A stretch of DNA of 64,000 nucleotides from Chloroflexota bacterium (GCA_013112725.1 JABFFZ010000003.1:62001-126000), one strand, 5' to 3'. Shown: positions 52,054-60,293, counted from the first letter of the stretch. Numbers and translations: made by a program. Notes: a model not told the origin generated them from the letters alone.

Positions 52054-52082
52054 AAGATCAACTTTTAGGAAAAGTTGATCTT
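52054..52082. promoter_or_regulatory. Perfect 13-bp inverted repeat upstream of the STAND regulator
   Basis: AAGATCAACTTTT (52054-52066) and its exact complement (52070-52082) are separated by AGG, 36 bp before the ATG at 52118. It could be an autoregulatory operator or a transcript hairpin. Confidence 0.5.
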
Positions 52083-52117
52083 CCGGTCTTGAAAGTAATT
52101 GCTACAATACGTCCTCT

Positions 52118-54517
52118 ATGCTTACAGCTTCCTCCCTACCACAAACATTTGGCGCGGCGCTGCGTTTTTTGCGTAAACGCGCCCGCCTTACCCAAGACGA
52201 ACTGGGCCGGGCCGTTGGCTACAGCCGGGAACAAATCGCCCGCCTGGAAAATGGCTCACGCCTGCCTGATCTGGCGGTCATTGCCGCCCTCTTTGTGCCC
52301 GCGCTGCTGTTGGAGCGGGAAGGGCATCTGGTGGAACAATTTTTGGCGCTGGCGGGGCAGACCCGCGCCGACCAGCAGGTGACGGTGACACACAACCGTC
52401 AGACGCGGGTGCAGTTGATCAGCGAAACGGCCGTGCTGCCCACCACCACTCCCCGCCACACCCCACCGGCCCCCCTGCTGCCGCTGATTGGCCGTGCCGC
52501 CGAACTGGCCGATTTGCTCACCCGACTGCCCACGGCCCGGCTGATCACCCTGGTTGGCGCGCCGGGCATTGGCAAGAGCCGTCTGGCGCTGGAAGTGTCC
52601 CACCACGCGCTACCCCATTTTGCCGATGGCGTCGTGTTTGTGCCCCTGGCGGATGTGGCCGAGACGGCCGATATGCCTTACGCTATTTTACGCGCCCTTG
52701 CTCTTACCCCCTCCGCTCATCAATCCGCCCCCGATGCCATTGCCGCGTATCTGGCCCCTCGCCACCTGCTGTTGGTGCTGGACAATTGCGAACATATCCT
52801 GGACAGCGTGACCCTGTTCACCGACTGGCTCACCCAGGCCCCCAACCTGAAATTGCTCTGTACCAGCCGTGCCCCACTTGACCTGTATGGCGAAAACGAA
52901 TGGCCGCTGGCCCCGCTGGCTGTGCCCGATCTGGCGCAACCGCCGGATGTAGCTACCTGGGGGCAATTACCGGCCATGCAACTGTTGTTGGCGCGGGTGC
53001 AGGCGGCCGATCCCACTTTTACGCTGACGACCGAAAACATCTGGTCGCTGGCCACCCTTTGCGTGGCGTTGGATGGGCTGCCGCTGGCGTTGGAACTGGC
53101 GGCGGTTCGTTTGCGTGACCTGCCGCCCGATCAGTTGGTGCAGCAGTTATTGATGTTGCGGGGTAACGGCCGTCTCTCTTCCACCTGGCTCCAACAAAAC
53201 AAACGCAATATCGCCGAACGGCACCGCACCTTGCAGGCGGCGATTGATTGGAGCGCCCGGCTGCTGACGGACAGGCAGCGCCAGGCGTTTATTCATCTGG
53301 GGGTGTTTATGGGCGGCTGTTCTGAGGAAGCGGCCAGCGCAGTGGCCGCAGCAGATCAGGCATTGTTGGCGCAGTTGGCGCGGGCGAATCTGGTGCAGGT
53401 GGGGCACGGCCGTGTCACCATGCTGGAAACATTGCGTACCTTTGCTTATGAGCAGTTACAGGCGACTGACCAGTTGGTTTCCTGTCAGCAGGGACATGCT
53501 CGTTACTACACCACCTTTGCCCAACAGGTATTCACCGGCTTGCTGGGTGATGAGCAGGCGGTTTGGATGCAGCAGGCCCTGACTGAACACGACAACTGCC
53601 TGACAGCTTTACGATGGGCTATTGCCAATGGCGATGGGGAACATGCCATTGCCCTGGCGGGTAGTCTGTGGTGGTTTTGGTACCGGCGAGGGCTGTTCCA
53701 GTTAGGAACAGAGATGTTATCGGCCGCTTTACGGTTGGATACACCCGATCTATCAGCCCGCGCTACCGCTCTCAACGGGCTGGCTTCTATCCACCTGGCG
53801 CTGGATGAATATGCGGCCAGCCTGGCCTGCCACCAGGAAGGGTTGGCGTTGCGCCACCAGTTGCAGGATGCGCCAGGTACGGCCACTGTGCTGCACAACA
53901 TGGGCCTCACTGCCTATATGCAAGGGGATTTTAGCCAGGCGATTGTCTGGCTTCATGAGAGTATCGCCGCTGATCCGGCCTCAGACCCGATGCAGGCCTG
54001 GGCGCATATAGGTATTATTGCCCTGGATATGCAAGATGTGCCCCAGGCGCGGCATTGGTTGGAGCGGGCGTATGAGCGGGTGATGGGGCAGCCGGGGGGA
54101 TGGGCACAGGCGTTTGTGATGCACAATCTGGCTGATGTTCTGTTTGAAGCCGGGGAACTGGCCGCAGCCAGACAAATGGCCCAGACCAGCCTGCACCTCT
54201 TTGAATCATTGGCAGATAGTTACTATTTGCCTGACCCGCAATTGTTATTGGCGCGTATCGCCGGGGAAGAGGGGGATTATGATACGGCCGTAGCCCTTTC
54301 TACCCTGGCCTTGCAGCAATGTGAAGCCCGGCAAGATGTTGCCTTCATCGCTTCTGCTCTGTTGACACAAGCGGAATTGGCCTGGAAGAGGGGAGAATGG
54401 GAACAGGCCACCTCCCTTTTTAACCGTATTCATGGTCTGTGGGATGCTGGTAAACGGCCGTTGACCCCCCGTGAACAGGTGCGCTATCAGGCGTTGGCGC
54501 TGGCCCTGTCAGGCTAA
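52118..54517 (+). CDS. XRE-HTH STAND ATPase regulator with TPR repeats
   Basis: The 799-residue protein has an XRE-type helix-turn-helix (~10-66, TQDELGRAVGYSREQIARLENG). After a linker comes a STAND (NB-ARC-like) ATPase with Walker A LVGAPGIGKSRL (147-154) and Walker B LLLVLDNCEHIL. From ~470 there are TPR-like helical repeats (SLACHQEGLALRHQLQDAPGTATVL). It resembles AfsR/MalT-type transcriptional regulators in which ligand or partner binding to the TPR part triggers ATP-dependent activation. Its targets are unknown. It stands alone, divergent from the lipoprotein gene and convergent with the mannosyltransferase gene. Confidence 0.87.
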   Translation: MLTASSLPQTFGAALRFLRKRARLTQDELGRAVGYSREQIARLENGSRLPDLAVIAALFVPALLLEREGHLVEQFLALAGQTRADQQVTVTHNRQTRVQLISETAVLPTTTPRHTPPAPLLPLIGRAAELADLLTRLPTARLITLVGAPGIGKSRLALEVSHHALPHFADGVVFVPLADVAETADMPYAILRALALTPSAHQSAPDAIAAYLAPRHLLLVLDNCEHILDSVTLFTDWLTQAPNLKLLCTSRAPLDLYGENEWPLAPLAVPDLAQPPDVATWGQLPAMQLLLARVQAADPTFTLTTENIWSLATLCVALDGLPLALELAAVRLRDLPPDQLVQQLLMLRGNGRLSSTWLQQNKRNIAERHRTLQAAIDWSARLLTDRQRQAFIHLGVFMGGCSEEAASAVAAADQALLAQLARANLVQVGHGRVTMLETLRTFAYEQLQATDQLVSCQQGHARYYTTFAQQVFTGLLGDEQAVWMQQALTEHDNCLTALRWAIANGDGEHAIALAGSLWWFWYRRGLFQLGTEMLSAALRLDTPDLSARATALNGLASIHLALDEYAASLACHQEGLALRHQLQDAPGTATVLHNMGLTAYMQGDFSQAIVWLHESIAADPASDPMQAWAHIGIIALDMQDVPQARHWLERAYERVMGQPGGWAQAFVMHNLADVLFEAGELAAARQMAQTSLHLFESLADSYYLPDPQLLLARIAGEEGDYDTAVALSTLALQQCEARQDVAFIASALLTQAELAWKRGEWEQATSLFNRIHGLWDAGKRPLTPREQVRYQALALALSG

Positions 54518-55666
54518 TCTGGCCAGGGCGGCGTCATAGTGGGGAGCGATGGCCGGCCAGGCGAAGGGGGTCACGGCCGTACTCAATTCTTTTGCTTTCT
54601 CTCTGGCCTGCTCGATGTGGGTCAGCGCCCAGATAAGCCGCTCTACCAGTTCCTCCTGTGTGTGGTAAAGGCAGTCGGCGTGGTAGGCTGCCGGGATGAG
54701 TTCCGGGTAGCTGAGGCGGTGCGGCAGCAGGGGGAAGGTGTGGCCGTAGATCGCTTCCAGGATGCTAATGCCAAAAAATTCGTGATGGGCGGTGGAAATG
54801 ACCACATCGGCCTGCCAGAGCAGCCGCCGGTAGGTGGCAAAATTGGCGTAGCCGACGTGGACGAGGTGATCGGCAAATTGGGTGAGGGCGGTGTCGAAGG
54901 CCGACGGCCGTTTGCCATACTGCTGCCCACACAACGCCAACCGAAAGGGGATGCCCGCCGCCGCCACCTCCGCCAACGCCGTAAAAAACGCCTCCGGGTT
55001 TTTGTCATACTCCCAGCGTTGGTTCCACAAGATAAGAGGGGATTGGGAGATTGGCAGTGGGGACACCGCGAGATTAGGAGATTGCGCTAATCTCTCACTC
55101 TCCCAATCTCCCAATCTCCCAAAATCCACACCAACAGGAAGCACTCGGCTTTTTTTCTGCAAAGTCGCTACCGTCCCCAACTCATTGTATTCGGGAAAAT
55201 GTTTCAGGAAGTTGGGCACGGCCGTGAACCAGCTCTCCAGGTGAAAGTGCGAATTGAACCACACGGCATCGGCCGCCAGCATGGAAACGTAGTTGATGAA
55301 GGCGTAGTGATAGTCCCGCTCCCCCAACTGCCGCCGCATCGGGCCGGTGGCGCCATCTTCTGGCAGCGGATAAGTGAGCTGGTTTTCGTGCATGTACAGA
55401 ACGAGCGGGATGTGGCATATTTCGTTGCGGGTGAGCGCCAGAAAGGTGGTCACATCCAGCATATCGGCCGCCAGGATAACATCGGGTTTATCCTTGCGTT
55501 CCCGAAAGCGGCGGGCCAGCGTCACCGCTCCACCGTGCATCCGCCACTTCCAGAAACGGTCGGGCAGCGTCAGCAGCGATACCTCATGCCGGCTGTGCTG
55601 CTGGTAGCCGGCCGCCCACGCCGCATGGCTGCCGCCGTGATAGGGAGAAACGAGAAGGACCTTCAT
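54509..55666 (-). CDS. DUF3524 glycosyltransferase, tRNA-queuosine alpha-mannosyltransferase-like
   Basis: The 385-residue GT4 enzyme has the DUF3524 N-terminus MKVLLVSPYHGGSHAAWAAG and hallmark YMHENQLTYP, as in the QTMAN/GTDC1 family that attaches mannose to queuosine in tRNA-Asp. PLILWNQRWEYDKNPEAFF and HEFFGISILEAIYG are the GT4 donor-site motifs. Residues ~179-209 (SERLAQSPNLAVSPLPISQS) are encoded by a GGAGATTGGGAGATT repeat inserted in frame. That segment is likely a disordered insertion between Rossmann domains. It overlaps the STAND regulator gene end by 9 bp. No queuosine biosynthesis gene is in the window, so substrate assignment is by homology only. Confidence 0.82.
   Translation of the reverse strand: MKVLLVSPYHGGSHAAWAAGYQQHSRHEVSLLTLPDRFWKWRMHGGAVTLARRFRERKDKPDVILAADMLDVTTFLALTRNEICHIPLVLYMHENQLTYPLPEDGATGPMRRQLGERDYHYAFINYVSMLAADAVWFNSHFHLESWFTAVPNFLKHFPEYNELGTVATLQKKSRVLPVGVDFGRLGDWESERLAQSPNLAVSPLPISQSPLILWNQRWEYDKNPEAFFTALAEVAAAGIPFRLALCGQQYGKRPSAFDTALTQFADHLVHVGYANFATYRRLLWQADVVISTAHHEFFGISILEAIYGHTFPLLPHRLSYPELIPAAYHADCLYHTQEELVERLIWALTHIEQAREKAKELSTAVTPFAWPAIAPHYDAALARLA
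55036..55128 (-). repeat. GGAGATTGGGAGATT-type repeat inside a coding sequence
   Basis: On the minus strand GGGAGATTGGGAGATTGGG lies before AGATTAGCGCAATCTCC and CAATCTCCCAATC, so the element is a hairpin of the same word family found between genes at 25038, 42670 and 59255. Here it sits within the mannosyltransferase-like gene without breaking the frame. Confidence 0.8.
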
Positions 55667-55682
55667 TTTTTAGGGCCGGTTT

Positions 55683-56942
55683 TTAGGGTTGGTCAAGCAT
55701 CCAGGCAGTAAGCATGTGGCCGGCTGGCACATGGCGCACGCCTTCGGGGATGATGAGCAGGGCGTTGGCGCGGACGAGGGAGGTGAGCATGTGGGAGTCC
55801 TGGCTGCCGGTGGGGGTGGCGATGTAACCATTACTGTGTTTAGTGACGATGGCGCGGATGTAGCTTTCACGGCCGTCCGACTCCATCTCTTCTTGCAATT
55901 CGGCCAATACTTGCAACCGTTCTAGTTGGGTGTGCCCGGCCATTTTCAGGATGGCGGCGCGGGCGAAGCGTTCGAAGGAGACCATGGCGGAAACGGGGTT
56001 GCCGGGCAGGCCGATGTAGGGCACGCCCTTGTAGGAACCGTAGGCTAATGGTTTGCCAGGACGCATCCGCACCCGCCAGAAGCCGATGTTGCCTTCCGCT
56101 TCCAGCACCGCTTTGACCACATCGTAGGCCCCAACGGAGACGCCGGCGGAACTGATGAACAGGTCTACACCGGCATCCAGCCCGGTTTGCAGTTTGGCGC
56201 GCACATCGGCTTCGCTGTCGCGGGCGATGCCCAGGGAGAGGGGGATGGCGCCGAGGGCGGCGACCTGGGCAGCCTGGGCGTAGCCGTTGCTGTTGCGAAT
56301 TTTGCCCGGTTGTAACGGCTCGGTGATGGGGATGAGTTCGTCGCCAGTGGCCAGGATGCCGACCAACGGCCGTCGCACGACCAACAATTCCGCGATGCCC
56401 AATGCCGCCAGCAGACCAATTTCCTGGGGGCGGATGATGTGCCCGGCCTGGAGGACGGTTTGCCCGGCCTGGATGTCACCACCGGGGGGGCGAATGTAGT
56501 CGCCGGGCTTGACAGGGCGGTTGATTTGAATGGTGGCGGGCAATGGCCGTGCCTTGTCGCGCCAGTTTTCGTTGGTGTCTTCTACGGGGATGACGGCGTC
56601 GGCGCCGGGGGGGATGGGGGCGCCGGTCATAATGCGCACGGCCGTGCCGCGTGTGATGTGGATGGTCGGCGCAGACCCGGCGGCAATGTCGCCGATGACT
56701 TGCAGGGTGGCCGGATGGTCGTCGGTTGCGCTGACGAGATCGGCAGCGATGAAGGCGTAACCGTCCATTGAGGAGTTGGCAAAGGGGGGCAGATTGTCCT
56801 GCGCGATGATGGGCGCAGCCAGGACGCGGCCTAGCGCGTCCGGCAAGGCCACTGGTTCGGGGGGGAGGATGGTGAGGGGAGCAAGGACGGCCGTGAGTGC
56901 TTCTTGAACTGTTAAATTTTCAACATTTGTCATATGAATCAT
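55683..56942 (-). CDS. moeA: Molybdopterin molybdenumtransferase MoeA
   Basis: The 419-residue protein has NLPPFANSSMDGYAF, IMTGAPIPPGADAVIPVE, ILATGDELIP, ISSAGVSVGAYDVVK and GLPGNPVSAMVSFERF, together defining MoeA. It inserts molybdate into adenylated molybdopterin during molybdenum cofactor synthesis. The ATG at 56942 overlaps the stop of the upstream small gene (TGATG), implying translational coupling; an ATG at 56933 is an alternative. No other mo-cofactor gene is adjacent. It lies 17 bp upstream of the mannosyltransferase-like gene in the same direction. Confidence 0.93.
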   Translation of the reverse strand: MIHMTNVENLTVQEALTAVLAPLTILPPEPVALPDALGRVLAAPIIAQDNLPPFANSSMDGYAFIAADLVSATDDHPATLQVIGDIAAGSAPTIHITRGTAVRIMTGAPIPPGADAVIPVEDTNENWRDKARPLPATIQINRPVKPGDYIRPPGGDIQAGQTVLQAGHIIRPQEIGLLAALGIAELLVVRRPLVGILATGDELIPITEPLQPGKIRNSNGYAQAAQVAALGAIPLSLGIARDSEADVRAKLQTGLDAGVDLFISSAGVSVGAYDVVKAVLEAEGNIGFWRVRMRPGKPLAYGSYKGVPYIGLPGNPVSAMVSFERFARAAILKMAGHTQLERLQVLAELQEEMESDGRESYIRAIVTKHSNGYIATPTGSQDSHMLTSLVRANALLIIPEGVRHVPAGHMLTAWMLDQP

Positions 56943-57202
56943 CAATTAAGGGGAGATAATGAATGTGACTGGCGCACGGCTTGAATTTCGGCCAGGATGT
57001 CAGCGTCGGAAATCTCATCTATGGGTGGCTGGCTGTAAAGTTGGGCAATGAGTTGGGTTAACTCCTGGTCTAATTCGGCGTCGGTTAAGGCTCGGACAAT
57101 TTTGGCTCTTTCTCTGGGTTCTAGTTGGCGTACGGCCGTGATCAACTGTTCAACGGTCAGTTCCACTTCGATATTCGGTATGGTAATGGTAGCTGTAGTC
57201 AT
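56942..57202 (-). CDS. Small antitoxin-like hypothetical protein
   Basis: The 86-residue protein begins MTTATITIPNIEVELTVEQL. It is helical and charged (ITAVRQLEPRERAKIVRALTDAELDQELTQLIAQL), resembling the many small putative antitoxins of Chloroflexota and cyanobacteria, but no toxin follows. Its stop overlaps the moeA start. GAGGTGATGTA before the ATG is a good ribosome binding site. The start region, including that site, is duplicated 102 bp upstream. Function unknown. Confidence 0.6.
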   Translation of the reverse strand: MTTATITIPNIEVELTVEQLITAVRQLEPRERAKIVRALTDAELDQELTQLIAQLYSQPPIDEISDADILAEIQAVRQSHSLSPLN

Positions 57203-57325
57203 TACATCACCTCATCCTATTAACTGATGTTACGCGGGCTGTCGCCGGTTTCCAGACCGAGCGACGCTGGCTCGGTGGGACACCGACCAGAGCAGGTGCG
57301 TCATTACATCACCTCATCCTATTAA
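57200..57325 (-). repeat. 24-bp duplication of the start region plus leader ORF
   Basis: CATTACATCACCTCATCCTA and the following TTAA occur at 57200-57223 and again at 57302-57325, covering ribosome binding site and start codon of the small gene. The upstream copy drives a 24-codon open frame (57230-57304, minus strand; begins MTHLLWSVSHRAS) ending before the gene. Between the copies lies a hairpin ACCGAGC...GCTCGGT. It is a candidate leader-peptide arrangement, or a scar of an inserted palindromic repeat. Confidence 0.6.
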
Positions 57326-57595
57326 TTTGATGACATTATAACGCCAACCTATGCGTCTGTCATGTTTATGGTTCCATGTTTCCTGCCGGTCTGGCGGCGA
57401 TGACCTTATGCACGGTGATGGGGGAATGGATGGTGCTGTGGGGATTTTATGCGGGATGATGGGGGTGTGGGGGATGAGAGAGGGTTTTGGAGGGGTACGG
57501 CCGTGATGATGGCGGAGAGAAAACGAGGGCAAACAGAGAATAAGATGAAATAATGATGTCTGTGATAGAGAGAAGCGCTAAATTGGGATTTGCTA
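57326..57595. other. Gene-free stretch
   Basis: Low-complexity G/T-rich sequence (GATGGGGG-type words near 57415-57500) and one ACGGCCGT octamer at about 57497. I see no gene, no clear terminator and no promoter that I would defend. Confidence 0.4.
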
Positions 57596-57952
57596 TTAAG
57601 TGCTTTCAGAAAATTTCTTTGGTTGAGGTTCGGGGTTTATAAAAGTATATCCGCCTTCCCTCATCGGTTGCCGATAGCATTCGTCTCCCTCATGGTATAA
57701 CCACAAGTTTTGTTTTTCTTCTGAGGATAATTCGATCTTTATGCTCTGTCCTGTGCTAAGCGCGATTCTGCGCAAGAATTCAATTGCCTCTTCATTTTCT
57801 CCTTCAGCTCGTAACTCCAGAATAACACCATTTCCGTATGACAAGACGATGCCCATCACATGATTTTGATCTTGCATGTTCCAGACTGTCGGTTGAATTT
57901 CTTCCTTTGTGGAGGGATATTCCCAATCAATGATAGATACCAATAACTGCAT
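57596..57952 (-). CDS. Hypothetical protein
   Basis: The 118-residue protein from the ATG at 57952 starts MQLLVSIIDWEYPSTKEEIQPTVW and alternates beta-strands and charged loops. The C-terminal half has LSSEEKQNLWLYHEGDECYRQPM. Base composition is more AT-rich than in the neighbours and the octamer is absent, which suggests a different origin. There is no clear ribosome binding site. It could be an immunity-type or accessory protein, but I recognise no family. It sits at the edge of a patch of broken genes (58035-58590). Confidence 0.5.
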   Translation of the reverse strand: MQLLVSIIDWEYPSTKEEIQPTVWNMQDQNHVMGIVLSYGNGVILELRAEGENEEAIEFLRRIALSTGQSIKIELSSEEKQNLWLYHEGDECYRQPMREGGYTFINPEPQPKKFSEST

Positions 57953-58034
57953 ATGATTATGATTGTCCAAAATCCCGATTCTTTATATCGGCAAGCGAAA
58001 CGCATCTTACCTCTATCAGCCGCCTGACAACTTA

Positions 58035-58123
58035 TCAAGTTGCCAAACGGCCGTCCAAATCCAACACCTCCGCCGCCCCCTGCATCGCCGTGAGGATGTT
58101 GCCAATGTGCGGCCAGAGTGGGG
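58035..58123 (-). pseudogene. Fragment of a duplicated HD-domain gene (3' end)
   Basis: The minus strand here encodes LWPHIGNILTAMQGAAEVLD and LDGRLAT, then a stop at 58035. This parallels LWQHIGNVLMAMQGAAEMLE at the end of the intact HD gene at 58642. Only ~28 codons remain, next to the broken toxin gene. It appears to be a relic of a second copy of the HD gene, with the toxin-antitoxin locus now lying between relic and intact gene. Confidence 0.75.
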
Positions 58124-58137
58124 GACGGCTACACACA

Positions 58138-58388
58138 TCAATCATAATGGTATCGGCAGGCAAGGACACGGATCTTGTCTTCTAAAACCTCGTAAACAAG
58201 GCGATGCTCTTGATCAATTCGCCGCGACCACAGCCCTTTCAATTCATGCTTCAACGGCTCTGGCTTCCCCAAACCCTCAAATGGCGTTTGCTGAATGTTA
58301 TCAATCAACCGCATGATCTTTAGCGGTCATGACCTATCCACCACGTCAAATCTTCAAAAGCGCGTGGCTCAAATTCCAACTTTCTCAC
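58138..58388 (-). pseudogene. YoeB/Txe-family toxin, disrupted
   Basis: From the GTG at 58388 the frame encodes [20 protein letters not shown] and then Arg, followed by a stop. The remaining part in another frame, [20 protein letters not shown] ... [10 protein letters not shown], ends at 58138. About 10 nt are missing between the halves, where YoeB proteins have a four-residue link (KTAL-type), so the gene is inactivated by a deletion. YoeB toxins cleave mRNA at the ribosome. Its antitoxin gene overlaps the start by 20 bp and looks intact. Confidence 0.88.
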
Positions 58389-58590
58389 GTACAACCTCGA
58401 TTGGAATTCCCTCGCCGCTGTCGCGGGCTGCCAGCAATCGCTCTTTCATCTTCTCGCTGCTCAACAGATATTCTGTTTCATCCAATTCGTCGTCAATCAA
58501 CTCTTCAACCAGACGGTAAACCAGATCAAACTGGCGCGGCGGCAATTTGTCAATCCAATGATGAAGTCGTGTAAGTTCTTGTGTAGTCAT
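58369..58590 (-). CDS. Antitoxin of the broken YoeB-type toxin
   Basis: The 73-residue protein begins MTTQELTRLHHWIDKLPPRQFDLVYRLVEELIDDELDETEY. Its small size and its 20-bp overlap with the start of the toxin remnant identify it as the antitoxin. The sequence is not clearly YefM, and similar proteins are common in Chloroflexota and cyanobacteria. AAGGA precedes the ATG at 58590. With the toxin lost, it may persist as a stand-alone repressor or as an anti-addiction module. Confidence 0.65.
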   Translation of the reverse strand: MTTQELTRLHHWIDKLPPRQFDLVYRLVEELIDDELDETEYLLSSEKMKERLLAARDSGEGIPIEVVREKVGI

Positions 58591-58641
58591 TACTAATCCT
58601 TCTCCTTACTCGCCTATTCTATCATACTCACCATTCGCAGA

Positions 58642-59244
58642 TCACCCTTGCGCCAAACGGCCGTCCAACTCCAACATCTCCGCCGCCCCCTGCATCGCCA
58701 TCAGGACATTGCCGATGTGCTGCCAAAGCTCCAGGCGACCATCAAAACATTCCCGGCTAAAATCATCCGTCACCGCCACCACATGCTCCCGGTCAACCCC
58801 GGCGGCAAAGCGTTTATCCTTCCACTTATTGCGCACCGATTTCAGTTCCAGGTCGCGGATATCGCGCGACGGCCGTACCAACGTCGCCGCAATCACCAGC
58901 CCCGTAATCTCATCACAGGCCAACAAGGCAAAATCAATGGGGTGTTCTCGTTCGACGGCCGTAGCCTCCGTGTTATGGCTCAAAATCGTGCGAATGATCG
59001 CCTCATCCCAACCCCGCTCCCGCAAAATGGGGGCGCCCGCCAGCGGATGCCGGTGCAAATCCGGGTGAACCTCCCAATCAAAATCATGCAGCAGCCCCAC
59101 CACTTCCCACAACTCCGCATCCGCCCCCAACAACTCCGCATACCAGCGCATCGCCGCACTCACCGCCAGCATATGCCGCCGCAAGCCCCCATCCTGCACA
59201 AACTCACACACCGTTGCCCATGCTTCGTTGCGGTCTTTCACCAC
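58642..59244 (-). CDS. HD-domain (HDIG) phosphohydrolase
   Basis: The 200-residue protein has RRHMLAVSAAMRWYAELLG, then the HD motif VGLLHDFDWEVHPDLHRHPLAG and HNTEATAVEREHPIDFALLACDEITG. These are metal-binding His/Asp residues of the HDIG hydrolase family. Members hydrolyse nucleotides or phosphoesters; the substrate is unknown. The start is a GTG at 59244, followed by a second GTG. The C-terminal end is duplicated as a fragment at 58035. It lies 85 bp after ricT in the same direction. Confidence 0.85.
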   Translation of the reverse strand: MVKDRNEAWATVCEFVQDGGLRRHMLAVSAAMRWYAELLGADAELWEVVGLLHDFDWEVHPDLHRHPLAGAPILRERGWDEAIIRTILSHNTEATAVEREHPIDFALLACDEITGLVIAATLVRPSRDIRDLELKSVRNKWKDKRFAAGVDREHVVAVTDDFSRECFDGRLELWQHIGNVLMAMQGAAEMLELDGRLAQG

Positions 59245-59254
59245 TGCCCCAATT

Positions 59255-59325
59255 ACTCACTGAGCTATTTGGATATTGGGACATTGAATGCTCATCAATC
59301 TCCCAATATCTCAGTATCCCCATAT
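59255..59325. repeat. Diverged GGAGATTG/GATATTGGG intergenic hairpin
   Basis: GAGCTATTTGGATATTGGGACATTGA pairs with TCAATCTCCCAATATCTCAGTATCCCC between the HD and ricT genes. It resembles the GGAGATTG word family, with several substitutions. Confidence 0.5.
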
Positions 59326-59329
59326 CTGT

Positions 59330-60268
59330 TTATTCAACGTCCTCATCAGTCACGGCCGTGCCCCCATTCTGCGCCCCACAATCACAGCCACCGCCCTCAT
59401 GCTTCGCGCAGCCCGCCTCCGCCTTCTTTTGCAGCGCCTCCAATTCATCCAACGGCTCTAGCTCATGGCGGAAAAACTCATGCCACTCCCCCTCAATATC
59501 CACCACCACCGAATCGCGCAGCACCCGCACATCCCGCACCCGCCCCTCACCACGCGGCGTACCAATCCGCTTGCCCAACTTCGGCAGCGTCTTCTTCGCC
59601 TCCACATACTGCTCATACTCATACACCAGGCAGCAGCGCAAACGGCCGCACATCCCCGTAATCTCCTGCGGACTCAGCGAAATCCCCTGCTCCTTCGCCA
59701 TACGAATGGAGACCGGGCTAAACTCCGTCAGGAAAGTGGAACAGCAGCGCGGCCCACCGCACGCCCCATACCCCCCCATAATCTTGGCCACATCCCGCGG
59801 CCCAATCAGCCGCATTTCAATTCGGGCATGAAACGCCTTCGACATCGCATTTTGCAGCGGTTTAATCTCCAGCTTCTTATTCTCAGTGGTATAGTGAATG
59901 GTCAACCACGAGCCATCAAAGCTGTACTCCGCTTTCACAAACTTCGCATCACTATAATTGAGTTCGGCCGCCTTCTCCCGGCACGTAATCAGCGCATCCA
60001 ACTCCTTCGACTCCCACAACTGCTTCATCACCAGGTCACGCGGCGTCGCTTTGCGTTCAATGGCCCGCATCCCTTTTTGTTTGTGCGCCTGTTCCGGAGC
60101 CACAAAGGTTATAATCTGCCCTAACTGGCGTCCCCGTTTCGTCTCCACCACCACATAGTCGCCCATGGCCACATCATGCTGCGCCCCCACCTTAAAATGA
60201 TACAACTTACCCAATTTATGAAAACGAATCCCTACAAAGGGTGTTTTCTCTTGAATCACCGTCGTCAT
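59330..60268 (-). CDS. PSP1/RicT-family protein
   Basis: The 312-residue protein from the ATG at 60268 has a PSP1 domain (VVETKRGRQLGQIITFV; AMSKAFHARIEMRLIGPRDVAK). Two cysteine clusters lie at 170/175/176 (GACGGPRCC) and 207/212/213 (MCGRLRCC). In RicT such cysteines belong to the iron-sulfur RicAFT complex that tunes RNA maturation in Bacillus. The C-terminal tail is rich in Cys, Gly and Asp (CAKHEGGGCDCGAQNGG), not typical of the family. An Mrp-type ATPase precedes it by 26 bp on the same strand, which suggests a joint link to Fe-S metabolism. Confidence 0.88.
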   Translation of the reverse strand: MTTVIQEKTPFVGIRFHKLGKLYHFKVGAQHDVAMGDYVVVETKRGRQLGQIITFVAPEQAHKQKGMRAIERKATPRDLVMKQLWESKELDALITCREKAAELNYSDAKFVKAEYSFDGSWLTIHYTTENKKLEIKPLQNAMSKAFHARIEMRLIGPRDVAKIMGGYGACGGPRCCSTFLTEFSPVSIRMAKEQGISLSPQEITGMCGRLRCCLVYEYEQYVEAKKTLPKLGKRIGTPRGEGRVRDVRVLRDSVVVDIEGEWHEFFRHELEPLDELEALQKKAEAGCAKHEGGGCDCGAQNGGTAVTDEDVE

Positions 60269-60293
60269 ACGTTTAGCTCTCAAACTTATTAGT

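Noticed and set aside
57596..57952. TTG start at 57970 for the hypothetical protein
   Set aside because: An ATG with the same frame lies six codons in, and no ribosome binding site favours the TTG.
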